From assembly GCA_963779735.1 (NCBI GenBank), contig CAVZZJ010000003.1, positions 186,001-250,000 of the forward strand: DNA of 64,000 bases. The letters run 5' to 3'. This DNA comes from Bog-473 sp963779735 (lineage in GTDB: Bacteria; Actinomycetota; Acidimicrobiia; Acidimicrobiales; RAAP-2). Made by a program: the position numbers and the translations under genes. This document shows, in pieces, positions 44,329 to 52,584 of the stretch. Every line of letters starts with the position of its first letter. Position 1 is the first letter of the stretch. A model generated the notes under the pieces. It searched no databases and was not told the DNA's origin. It saw only the letters and a list, made by a program, of their open reading frames with translations.

Positions 44329-44763
44329 ATGCCGAGTCCGAGATACGCCGCCTACCAGGCCGCCGACCCTTACTTCAATCTTGTTCGCGGGGCGCTAGGC
44401 GACCGCGTAGATGGCGACCATTTCTTCGACATCGTCTCTGACGACGTCATCTACGAGGTCCTCTACGACTTTCCGGGTTGGCCTCGCGTTATCCAGGGGC
44501 GGGCAGACCTGATGGCCCAGTTCAAGGGTTATGGCGATAACATTGAGCTTAAATCCGCCGATAATTTGATTTCCCACAAGACGGACGACGGTCGTTTCTT
44601 CGCCATCGAATATGAAGTCCATGGGACCGTCCTTGCGACAGGCGTGAAGTACGACAATCGATTTTGTTCAATTATTGAGATTGAAGGCCGGAGAGTCGCG
44701 CACTGGAGAGACTACATGGACTCTCTCGCGGCCTGGAAGGCACTGACGGCGGATACTCGATAG
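44329..44763 (+). CDS. SnoaL/PhzB-like NTF2-fold protein
   Basis: The 144-aa protein reads VDGDHFFDIVSDDVIYEVLYDFPGWPRVIQGRADLMAQFKGYGDN and FAIEYEVHGTVLATGVKYDNRFCSIIEIEGRRVAHWRDYMDSL, matching PhzB-like or SnoaL-like folds. The ATG at 44329 has GGAG upstream. No partner lies next to it. Isomerase or ligand-binding roles are possible. Confidence 0.82.
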   Translation: MPSPRYAAYQAADPYFNLVRGALGDRVDGDHFFDIVSDDVIYEVLYDFPGWPRVIQGRADLMAQFKGYGDNIELKSADNLISHKTDDGRFFAIEYEVHGTVLATGVKYDNRFCSIIEIEGRRVAHWRDYMDSLAAWKALTADTR

Positions 44764-45075
44764 CCGAGAGACTCGACCGACAAGTCGAATCAGGACCGTC
44801 GCCCACGCCTCATCGCGCAGCGCCCAATCTCGACCGTTCCCCCAAAATGTCGCACCGTGTCACCCGCCCGGCGTAAGGAACTCAACCTGCGCCTCCCCAG
44901 ATCCGTCGATCTGGTCGGGTCTGGGGTGGCCGTGACGTGGACCATGGCGCTCCTGGGCGGGCACTCTGTCGCCGCGACGTGATGCTCGGACGCACCAGAG
45001 CGCGCTTTTATCCGATGTGCTAGCAATGGTGACTGCGCTTCCGCGCAGTCACCCCGATGAAGGGACGGTAGGCCC
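44764..45075. other. Intergenic region
   Basis: A short GTG frame at about 44857-44982 would give a 41-aa peptide, but nothing supports it. No hairpin or RNA was recognised. Confidence 0.35.
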
Positions 45076-45336
45076 ATGTTCGTGACAGTCATCCACCGGA
45101 TTCACGATCCCGAAGGCTTTCAGGCTGCCGAGGCCAAGGCACTCGAAGGTGGGCTTCCTTCCCACGTTGCGTTGCCAATCCATGCGGCTACCAACGATCA
45201 CGAACTCGGCATCTGCATCTGGGAAGGCGAATCGGTCGACGCCGTGCGTGAGGTGGTTGAAGGCGCGGTCGGACCATGGGCGAACAACGAGTACTACGAG
45301 ATGCACGTGGACGGACTTACGCCACAGCTCGGATAG
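45076..45336 (+). CDS. Small conserved hypothetical protein, dimeric-barrel-like
   Basis: The 86-aa protein starts MFVTVIHRIHDPEGFQAAEAKALEGGLPSHVALP, then ELGICIWEGESVDAVREVVEGAVGPWANNEYYEM. The strand-helix-strand layout with WEGESVDAVREVVE fits small ferredoxin-like dimeric barrels. The ATG at 45076 has a GGGACGG-type site upstream. No family name can be given, and it is monocistronic. Confidence 0.7.
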   Translation: MFVTVIHRIHDPEGFQAAEAKALEGGLPSHVALPIHAATNDHELGICIWEGESVDAVREVVEGAVGPWANNEYYEMHVDGLTPQLG

Positions 45337-45485
45337 TAACCGGCTGATCGCGGGGACCCAGATCTGCCGATCGGCGTGGATCGCCGAGTGGGGGCAGCGT
45401 TCCGAGGCGGGTTACCACCAGGGTGCCGCGGTGGGCGGCTGGAGTCCGCCGAAGTGGGTCAGGCTCCGCGATTCAGGGAGGTACT

Positions 45486-46034
45486 CTAGGTCCAGAGAGG
45501 TGTGAGCGCAGCCGCTGTATCCCGCACGCGAGTGCCATCTAGAACGGTCCGCGTCTCGGGTATGCCTGCTGCGGGCCACGCCACCCAGATCTCGAAGTCA
45601 CCTGGCGGCGGAACGGGTGCCCAGAACTCGTGAGACCCGGCGAAGCCGCCCCCGCCACCGCTCCGACTCCCGAGCCGCCCTTTACTGTTTCGGTCATCGA
45701 GGTTTCTGTAGGTTGAACCATCGCTGAGGCGGAGACCGAACAACACAAAGCCGGTCCCGATCTCCCTGACGCCCCTGCCGTCCGAGAAGGTCGGGCTGTT
45801 GTGGCCCGCTGTTCCTGACCCATGTACCAACGGCTGCCTGAACAGCGCCACGACGTTCAAGGTGATCACGGTACGGAAGACGACGAGATTTCGTAGTAGG
45901 AGGGCACCGTCGGGTCCATTGGCGAGTTCCACGTCGGTGAAGACCGACTGCCCCAGCCCCTCTTCCCAAGGCAGCCGGGTGCGGCCCTCTTCGAACTGAG
46001 GTGCTGGAACGGTAACGGGTTCGAAAAAACTCAC
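45486..46034 (-). CDS. Hypothetical protein, all-beta, possibly leaderless
   Basis: The 182-aa protein reads FFEPVTVPAPQFEEGRTRLPWEEG, then FTDVELANGPDGALLLRNLVVFRTVITLNVVALFRQP and IGTGFVLFGLRLSDGSTYRNL, ending FEIWVAWPAAGIPETRTVLDG. A Gly-rich loop is present near 130. CATAAT stands about 7 bases before the GTG at 46034, so transcript and coding start may coincide. The family is unknown. Confidence 0.65.
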   Translation of the reverse strand: MSFFEPVTVPAPQFEEGRTRLPWEEGLGQSVFTDVELANGPDGALLLRNLVVFRTVITLNVVALFRQPLVHGSGTAGHNSPTFSDGRGVREIGTGFVLFGLRLSDGSTYRNLDDRNSKGRLGSRSGGGGGFAGSHEFWAPVPPPGDFEIWVAWPAAGIPETRTVLDGTRVRDTAAALTPLWT

Positions 46035-46206
46035 TGTTGAGATTATGCCGCGTCGGCATTAGGGCTGGGGCGGGGGCGAAATGCTCTCTCCCGGCGCGGT
46101 AGGGGAGACCCTTGGATGCCTTGGAGCACATAGAACCACAGATTGCCCGCTCTATTTAGCCCAACCATACTGATACCGGTCGTCTACGCAAACCTGAGGA
46201 GTATTC

Positions 46207-46974
46207 ATGACAAAAGTCAACTCGCAGCGCGCCAAGGTGGCTGTCGTTACAGGGGGTGGGTCCGGCATTGGTGAAGCGACGTGCCACCATCTCGCCCAAC
46301 GAGGTCATCGGGTCGCCGTCGTCGATCTCGACGGGGACGCCGCTGAGCGTGTGGCCATGAACCTGCGCACCAATGGCACCGCGGCCATCGGTGTCGTCGC
46401 CGATGTGACCGATCGAGCCGCGGTCGATGCCGCTTTCGAGCAGGCGCGACAGCAACTAGGCCCGACCGAGATTCTGGTCACTAGCGCCGGCTTGACCATG
46501 TTCACATCGTTCCTCGACATAGTCCCCGAGGAGTGGAACCGGGTGTTCGACATCAACATCAAGGGGACCTTCCACTGCTGTCAGGTGGCCCTGCCCGACA
46601 TGCTCGCCGCTCGTTGGGGCCGAATCGTGATGATCTCGTCCTCAAGCGCTCAACGGGGTTCGCCCAAGGCGCCACACTACGCCGCTGCAAAAGGGGCGGT
46701 GATGGCGCTGTCGAAATCCCTGGCGTTGACGTACGCTCCATACGGCATCACCGTCAACAACATTCCCCCTTCGGGTATCGAGACGCCGATGCAACACCAA
46801 GGGCAGGCCTCAGGAGATCTTCCACCGAACGAGATAATGGTCAAGGCGATACCCATGGGCCACCTCGGGACCCCCGACGACATCGCCGCGGCCGTCGCAT
46901 TCTTGGTGTCAGAAGAGGCCGGCTTCATCACCGGGCAGACACTCGGTGTCAATGGCGGACAGGTTGTACAGTAA
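46207..46974 (+). CDS. SDR family oxidoreductase (FabG-like)
   Basis: The 255-aa classical short-chain dehydrogenase has TGGGSGIG (15-22) for NAD(P), D40 in VVDLDG suggesting NAD preference, a catalytic Ser near 144 (ISSSSAQRG), and Tyr158/Lys162 in HYAAAKG. It ends GQTLGVNGGQ. The ATG at 46207 follows GAGGAG. An NTF2-fold gene and a TauD gene follow in the same direction, forming a likely catabolic unit. Confidence 0.93.
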   Translation: MTKVNSQRAKVAVVTGGGSGIGEATCHHLAQRGHRVAVVDLDGDAAERVAMNLRTNGTAAIGVVADVTDRAAVDAAFEQARQQLGPTEILVTSAGLTMFTSFLDIVPEEWNRVFDINIKGTFHCCQVALPDMLAARWGRIVMISSSSAQRGSPKAPHYAAAKGAVMALSKSLALTYAPYGITVNNIPPSGIETPMQHQGQASGDLPPNEIMVKAIPMGHLGTPDDIAAAVAFLVSEEAGFITGQTLGVNGGQVVQ

Positions 46975-47042
46975 CGCCGGTGCAACCTACGAGCACCATG
47001 AACCAATGGGGTGCCACGAGTACCTTTACCATCGGAGACGCG

Positions 47043-47474
47043 ATGACGACAGAGGCGAACCGCCGGATCATCACCGAGATGTTCGAGAGGTGGTCCTCTG
47101 GTGACATGAGAGCGTTCTCCGAGGCCCTCGCGGACGACGTCTCGTTGACAACCGTCGGCAGCACGAAGTACTCGGGAACATTTGTCGGAAAAGACCAAGT
47201 AATAGCGTCGTTTACGCCCTTCCGCGAACTGTTCGACGAACCGGTTTTGCTAACCGCCGAGACCATTGTCGCCGACGGTGACCTCGTCGCCGTCGAGGCT
47301 CGCGGCCGCTCGAGAACGAAGAATGGACTGGATTACTGCAATGTCTACGCGGTTTTCCTGCGCATGTCCGACGGCAAAATCGTCCTGTGGACAGAGTACT
47401 TCGACACCGAGTTGACCAACACCGTCTTCGGCAAGGTGGACGCGAAGGAATCAAGGGGCGATGCTTCCGCATGA
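47043..47474 (+). CDS. SnoaL-like / NTF2-fold protein
   Basis: The 143-aa protein reads NRRIITEMFERWSSGDMRAFSEALADDVSLTTVGSTKYSG, then VAVEARGRSRTKNGLDYCNVYAVFLRMSDGKIVLWTEYFDTELTN, a standard SnoaL-like domain. The ATG at 47043 has GGAG upstream; an in-frame ATG at 46998 is less favoured. It lies 68 bp after the SDR gene and before the TauD gene. Confidence 0.85.
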   Translation: MTTEANRRIITEMFERWSSGDMRAFSEALADDVSLTTVGSTKYSGTFVGKDQVIASFTPFRELFDEPVLLTAETIVADGDLVAVEARGRSRTKNGLDYCNVYAVFLRMSDGKIVLWTEYFDTELTNTVFGKVDAKESRGDASA

Positions 47475-47592
47475 TCGGCTGTCGGACCCACTCAGTGCAG
47501 CGAGTGGTGCGTTGGGGTCGACTCGATGGATGCCATGCGTCATGATCATGACTGGTGGTGTAAGTACATAGTAGATAGTGGAAGGGATGCCT

Positions 47593-48438
47593 ATGAGCAC
47601 GATCACGATTGAACCCCTCGGGCGGAAGGTCGGCGCTGAAGTACGCGGCGTCGATCCGGAGCGACTGATCGATGACGACGAACTACCGGGTGCGCTTCTG
47701 AAAGCGGTCGAGGAGGCGGGAGTGCTGGTCTTTCGCAACCTGCACCTCGACCCTGAGACGCAGGTCGCATTCTGCCGGAAGTTTGGGCCGATCGAAATGG
47801 ACGAGGGCCGGAATGAGACGAAAGGCATTTACCTGGTCTCGCTCGACAAGGCGACCTCGGCGAGCGCCGACTACCTGTACGGCAACTTTGGCTGGCACAT
47901 CGACGGCTTGACACCCACAGTCACTGAGCACCCGCCGCCCATGCTTACGATGCTGACGGCTCAGGTGGTGGCCGACGTAGGCGGAGATACCGAGTTCGCC
48001 AGCTCCTATGCCGCCTATGACGACCTCACCGAGAAGGAGAAGGGGGCGTTTGCCGGGCGGCGTGTGTTCCACACCATGGAAGCCGGAATCCTCCGGTTCA
48101 TTCCGAGTCCCACTGAGGAGCACATGGCTCGGTTTCGGTCGCAGCCGACGAAGGTGCACCCGCTCATCTGGACGCATAAGACAGGGAAGCGCTCGTTGGT
48201 CATCGGTGGCACTTCGGACTTCATCATTGGAATGCGGCTCGAGGAGGGCCGGGCTTTGCTGGCCGAGCTGGTCGAACGGGCCACGACGCCCGACCGGGTT
48301 TACTGCCACAAGTGGCAGCCCGGCGACACGGTCTTGTGGGACAACCGTGGTCTGCTCCACCACATCATTCCCTTCGACACGACCGAGCCGCGGGAGATGC
48401 TCCGCACGACCGTGCTCGGTCAGGAGACGATTCAGTAG
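47593..48438 (+). CDS. TauD/TfdA family Fe(II)/2-oxoglutarate-dependent dioxygenase
   Basis: The 281-aa protein has H102-x-D104 in GWHIDG and a distal His at 256/257 in GLLHHIIPF, followed by the Arg of EMLRTTVLG for 2-oxoglutarate. The ATG at 47593 is chosen because GAAGGG stands six bases upstream; an earlier ATG at 47587 is too close. It follows the SDR and NTF2 genes and could hydroxylate the substrate they process. It is clearly different from the TauD protein at 967. Confidence 0.88.
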   Translation: MSTITIEPLGRKVGAEVRGVDPERLIDDDELPGALLKAVEEAGVLVFRNLHLDPETQVAFCRKFGPIEMDEGRNETKGIYLVSLDKATSASADYLYGNFGWHIDGLTPTVTEHPPPMLTMLTAQVVADVGGDTEFASSYAAYDDLTEKEKGAFAGRRVFHTMEAGILRFIPSPTEEHMARFRSQPTKVHPLIWTHKTGKRSLVIGGTSDFIIGMRLEEGRALLAELVERATTPDRVYCHKWQPGDTVLWDNRGLLHHIIPFDTTEPREMLRTTVLGQETIQ

Positions 48439-48614
48439 ATCCCGTCTTCCCCCCAGACACGCACGCCTCTGACGCAATCAACTGGCTAGAGAGAGGATCC
48501 TTGCTGATTTGGACTGCTTGCCACGGGCCTGTTCTGGGGCACTCACCCCCGCCCGTTGCTCCCATCGGCCCCTCGCCCTAATGTCAGGACGACACCAACC
48601 GAAAGAGGTGGACC

Positions 48615-48752
48615 ATGACATCAAAGAACGTTGAGGCTGTGCAGGCGATGCACGTGGCGTTTAATGCCCGAGATTGGAAGTCCATGCAGAGCTTGATCGC
48701 AGAGGACTGTGTCTTCGTAGACGGGCGTGGCGTCGCCCACAATGGACCGGAG
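48615..48752 (+). pseudogene. SnoaL-like protein, N-terminal fragment
   Basis: After AGAGGTGG the frame starts MTSKNVEAVQAMHVAFNARDWKSMQSLIAEDCVFVDGRGVAHNGPEA, a clean SnoaL N-terminus. The homology stops after about 46 codons; the reading then runs into acyltransferase sequence in another frame and ends at 48806. The remaining two thirds of the domain are missing. A recombination junction lies around 48752-48768. Confidence 0.75.
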
Positions 48753-49287
48753 GCTGCTGCGACGACGTGTTGTCTTGCTCTTGGGCGTGCTCGCCTGGCT
48801 CTGTGAGTTCTCGATGTACCTACACATCGACGTGGTTCCGCATCCGTTGTGGACCATGGTGCGCTTCGCCCCGATCTTCATGGTCGGCGCGCTCTTGTAC
48901 TTGTACCGTGATCGCGTCCCGAATTCGGGATATCTCGCTTTAGGGCTGACTGTGCTCGCCGCAGCCGGATTGATGACGGGACAATCCAACATGATCGCCT
49001 CTGACTGGCTGACAGGACCTGCTCTCGTATACCCCGTGTTGTGGCTCGGTGCGCATCTGCCGTGCCGTTGGTTCGGTGCTACCAACGACATCAGCTATGG
49101 GGTCTACATCTATGGTTGGCCGGTCGGACAACTGTTGGTACTCGCCGGTGTGCAAGCTGCAGGCTATTTCCCGTACATGCTCGCTACCCTGGTTTGCACG
49201 GTACCGTTGGCGGCAGCGAGTTGGTGGATATTCGAAAAGCGGGCGCTTAAGGCACGGACCTGGGTTCCATCGCCCTTACGTCGATAG
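48753..49287 (+). pseudogene. Acyltransferase 3 family (OafA/YrhL-like), C-terminal fragment
   Basis: The frame reads RRRVVLLLGVLAWLCEFSMYLHID, WTMVRFAPIFMVGALLYLYRDRVP and WLGAHLPCRWFGATNDISYGVYIYGWPVGQLLV. This is the last half of an integral-membrane acyltransferase 3, with about five helices. The catalytic N-terminal half with its His is absent. It is fused out of frame to the NTF2 fragment. An ATG at 48742 could still allow expression of a non-functional protein. Confidence 0.75.
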
Positions 49288-49414
49288 TTGTCGCAACCAA
49301 CGGCCGTTCCTGACGAAGGGCGCCCAAGCGTTGTTTCTGGGAACAGAGGACGCCTTCAAGGAACAGCGACGACCGACATATGGAGCGGTCGAGTCCCACC
49401 TCATTGGCCACGGG

Positions 49415-49846
49415 CTACTGAGTTGGTCGAACCTGGTCCCGACACGCAGCGAGAGCCTCGTTGGCTGCTCGAAGTTCGGCCAAGGATGCGGCAGAGGGCG
49501 TTGAGACTTCCCGCTTGGCTGCTTTTATCAAGGCTGTCTGGGCCCGAAACTCTGACGCCGGAACCTCTTCGGCTATTGGCAGGTCGTTGGTTTCGCCGAT
49601 CACTGACCCTTTGGCTGAGTACCCCCAGGCCCCCGAGCGAGAAATGCTGCCTTCGTACCGATCACTCGCATCAATCTGCTGATCGAGACGCTCGAGTGCA
49701 GCCAAGAGCTGATTTCGCGGGCCAGCGGAAGGATCCTTCACGTACGACTGAATCAAATCCTCGACAGCGCCAATGTCCGACTCAAGAGTTGAGTCCACCT
49801 CGAGTTCTTCCTCCCGTTGAGGCTGACGTCTTTGCCTTCCGAACAT
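49415..49846 (-). CDS. Hypothetical soluble helical protein
   Basis: The 143-aa protein from the ATG at 49846 has GGAGG nine bases upstream. It is rich in helices: a basic start (MFGRQRRQPQREEELEVDS), SDIGAVEDLIQSYVKDPSAGPRNQLLAALERLDQQIDASDRY, a Gly/Ser middle and a C-terminal helix (ASLAELRAANEALAACRDQV). No family is recognised. It lies 49 bp downstream of the gene ending at 49896 in the same direction, so they may be co-transcribed. Confidence 0.65.
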   Translation of the reverse strand: MFGRQRRQPQREEELEVDSTLESDIGAVEDLIQSYVKDPSAGPRNQLLAALERLDQQIDASDRYEGSISRSGAWGYSAKGSVIGETNDLPIAEEVPASEFRAQTALIKAAKREVSTPSAASLAELRAANEALAACRDQVRPTQ

Positions 49847-49895
49847 GGGTTGGGCACCTCCAGTCGTTTCCGATTCTGTCACTGTCAACATCGCT

Positions 49896-50993
49896 CTAGC
49901 TGGCGTCGGGCCAAGCGCCGCGGTGCAGGACCATCGGGTGCCACGGTAGCGCCCCCGGCGGATCCGCCACTAGGCGTTGCGTCTGCGCAAGGTATGGCTT
50001 CTCGCCGCGCCAGCACCCCGCAGGCGGCACAAGCCCCACGGATAGCGCGTCGCGCTGCGCCACGACGGCCTCGAGTGAACTACGTAACCCCGAATCCCCC
50101 CGGCGAGCCGCCCAATGCCAGTACCCGTCCAGCGCAGTGAGACCGTCGGGGGTGAGCCGGATAGCCGGCCCGGGCGCGGCGGTGGCTAGGCCAGTTCGCT
50201 TCATGAAGGCAGCTGCCATGGCGATCCCTTCCCGTGACAGCCCAGTTAGCCTGGGCAGATCACGGGTGCGAACGACACCGCTGCCGATGACGCGTAGAAC
50301 GTTCGCACTGAGCGGCAGGGAGACGGCTGCCTCCTTCTCGTGGTCGAGTGTGAGATCGGTGAGCCTCTGGCCGAGGAGCGCAACCAGTGGGAGCGCATCG
50401 TCTGCCGTATCACCGGGGGCAACGTGGGTGTAAAACCCATCGGAGGGGTGGACCTCTGGTGGAGACCATGGCATCGTCGTAACGGCCGTGAGCGCGTCGT
50501 GCACTGCGTCGATCACGTCGCTACCGAAGCGGATTCGCCACCGCCCTTCGATCTCGCTCAGCACGCGAGGCCACAGTCGGCGCGCATACATGCCTCCTCG
50601 AGTCGGACGCAAAACGGTGTCACCCTTGACGCCACGCTGGGTGCCGAAGCCGTCTCGCCGTTTTCCGCGCTCGTCGCCGACCGAAATCCAGCCCCATCGC
50701 TCGAGACCCCCGATGTTGCACGCGGCGCGGGCTTCACGGCACAACGCATCGACCGTGATGCCGTCTTCCGCAATGAACCGTAGAGCGTTGGTCCACATCG
50801 GCAGCGAAATCCGGAAATGTCGGCCGATCCGCTGGGAGCCAGCGGCCTCGAACGCGTTGTCGACCTCCATGGTGTGTGCGATCCAGACCCACGAAAGCAA
50901 GCTGGTGAGTGGTACCGGCTGGGGCATCCGTCCATCATCGCCGATCGCCTTCCATCGCTGCTCACTGGACAACTCGAAGCTGTCGGAAAGCAC
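49896..50993 (-). CDS. Hypothetical protein with winged-helix-like segment
   Basis: The 365-aa protein starts with GTG at 50993; an inner ATG at 50927 is possible. EQRWKAIGDDGRMPQPVPLTSLLSWVWIAHTMEVDNAFEAAG looks conserved. Near residues 235-290, SGVVRTRDLPRLTGLSREGIAMAAAFMKRTGLATAAPGPAIRLTPDGL reads as a winged helix with recognition helix and wing. It may bind DNA. I cannot name a family. Confidence 0.68.
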   Translation of the reverse strand: MLSDSFELSSEQRWKAIGDDGRMPQPVPLTSLLSWVWIAHTMEVDNAFEAAGSQRIGRHFRISLPMWTNALRFIAEDGITVDALCREARAACNIGGLERWGWISVGDERGKRRDGFGTQRGVKGDTVLRPTRGGMYARRLWPRVLSEIEGRWRIRFGSDVIDAVHDALTAVTTMPWSPPEVHPSDGFYTHVAPGDTADDALPLVALLGQRLTDLTLDHEKEAAVSLPLSANVLRVIGSGVVRTRDLPRLTGLSREGIAMAAAFMKRTGLATAAPGPAIRLTPDGLTALDGYWHWAARRGDSGLRSSLEAVVAQRDALSVGLVPPAGCWRGEKPYLAQTQRLVADPPGALPWHPMVLHRGAWPDAS

Positions 50994-51122
50994 AGAGACC
51001 TGACCTTCAGCAGCGATCTGCTTGTTGGAACGGCCAGGGGCGGGTGGCGCGGCGGTGTCGAGCTCGCCGGGGGTGAGGCGGGCCCGGCTCGTGATCGTCT
51101 GGACCGCCGGGTGTGATGAGCT

Positions 51123-52283
51123 TCAACCCCCCGGCGCGCTCGTGCTTGACGTCGTCGTGTTTGACGTCATTGTCGTCGACGGGTTCGTCGACGGGGTGAG
51201 CGGTGCTGAAGTGGTCGAGACCGATTCGGTCGTCGGTGTGGGGGAGAGTGGCTGGGCCGAAGTCGTCGTGGTAGTCGTCGCAATGGTGGTGCTGGTCGTG
51301 GGAACTGAGGTCGGCACGGCCGCCCCCGGCTGATCGGGTGAGACGCATCCGGCCGGCGCCGGCTCGACCACGGGGTCCCCCGGCGTAACGGTGCCCGCAC
51401 AGCCGAAGTCGGAGTAGGTCTGGTCTCCGACCACTGATGCGCCTGAAGCGAACGTGACGGTCGACTTGATCTCCCGGATGTACCCGGCACCGTCGACCGA
51501 CACCAGTTCCGATGTCCCGGTGTAGCCCTGCTGCTGTAGGAAGGTAAGGGCTTGGTCGATCGTGGTCTGTTGCTCGGGACTGAGTCCCGCCTGGATCGCC
51601 TCGTTTTCCACGTTGATCGTCACGGCGTACGTCGTGACCGCCGCGCCGTCGACCGTGCCCGTGCCGGTCTCCGTGGCGCTGGTGATCATGTTCTCCGCCA
51701 GGTCGAGCCGGCCGTACGGATCAGCCAAGCCCATCATCGCCAACCCACCTTCCCCGGTGCCGATGCTGTCTTCGACCTCTTGGCCGAATTGCGAGAGTGG
51801 ATCTCCCGGACCGGTGTCCGACCCGGGGTTGACTCCGGCATCTCCAGCGCCGAATTCCCAGGCGTCAGAGTCATCGACCACGAGGGTCACCGCGCCATAG
51901 CTACTGGCCGAATCGGTCCTCGACAGCGTCACGTACGGGTCGGTGTTGACGACACCGTTCCCGTCGAAGGTCAGCGTCTGGGAGATAAAGGTTGTCGGGA
52001 CCCCCATATTCGTCTGCGCTCCCGAATCTGATCTCGTACCGGGACTGTCCGACCCAGTGAAGGTGAAGTCGAAACTGTTCGAATCGGCAGTCGTGGTGAC
52101 CGCCGCCAGCAGCGGGGCGTACGTCTTGTGGACAGCGTGGCTGGCACTGTGGCCACGGACGCCCGATCCTGTGTAGATGGCGGCGACGATCACTCCGACG
52201 ACAAGGGCGGCGCAGATCGCGACAGTGCCTGCGTGCTTCCACACCGGATGACGCCGCCACGAATGCTCGGGCTCGCTCAGCAT
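51123..52283 (-). CDS. Membrane-anchored extracellular protein with Ser/Thr-rich tail
   Basis: The 386-aa protein has a short cytoplasmic start, one helix (GTVAICAALVVGVIVAAIYTG), an extracellular domain of about 270 aa (SFDFTFTGSDSPGTRSD, TTFISQTLTFDGNGVVNTDPYVTL, YAVTINVENEAI) and a roughly 70-aa tail almost wholly of Ser, Thr and Pro. The domain resembles actinobacterial LppX/LprG-like lipid-binding folds only in general layout; there is no lipobox. The tail is probably O-glycosylated or wall-spanning. Confidence 0.7.
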   Translation of the reverse strand: MLSEPEHSWRRHPVWKHAGTVAICAALVVGVIVAAIYTGSGVRGHSASHAVHKTYAPLLAAVTTTADSNSFDFTFTGSDSPGTRSDSGAQTNMGVPTTFISQTLTFDGNGVVNTDPYVTLSRTDSASSYGAVTLVVDDSDAWEFGAGDAGVNPGSDTGPGDPLSQFGQEVEDSIGTGEGGLAMMGLADPYGRLDLAENMITSATETGTGTVDGAAVTTYAVTINVENEAIQAGLSPEQQTTIDQALTFLQQQGYTGTSELVSVDGAGYIREIKSTVTFASGASVVGDQTYSDFGCAGTVTPGDPVVEPAPAGCVSPDQPGAAVPTSVPTTSTTIATTTTTTSAQPLSPTPTTESVSTTSAPLTPSTNPSTTMTSNTTTSSTSAPGG

Positions 52284-52584
52284 CGGTCACCCCCACCCGA
52301 TCGACCTAGGGGCCAGTTACCAGTGATGATACCCCTCGCTCTTGCGCTGCGCCGGGTCGGTAGCGTGCGCGGTGGCCGCGGGTCGACACAATTGACGATC
52401 GGCAACCACAAGGCCATACCCTTATCGATGCCCGGACGCCTCAAAAGGTTCACGCGGCATCGGCACCGGCTTCACCCAGCGGGTTCCGGTTGCAACCCGC
52501 ACGAGGGCGTTGCTCGGAAAGCGGCGTTACTCTCTCGGCGCCCCGCACTACCGGCGTTCGAGGTGGCCGCATGAGGGTGGCCGA
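52284..52584. other. Intergenic region
   Basis: I see no gene, repeat or strong hairpin. It separates two leftward genes, so it probably carries the promoter of the gene at 52283. Confidence 0.35.

Noticed and set aside
44857..44982. 41-aa GTG frame
   Set aside because: Too short, with no ribosome site and no recognised pattern.
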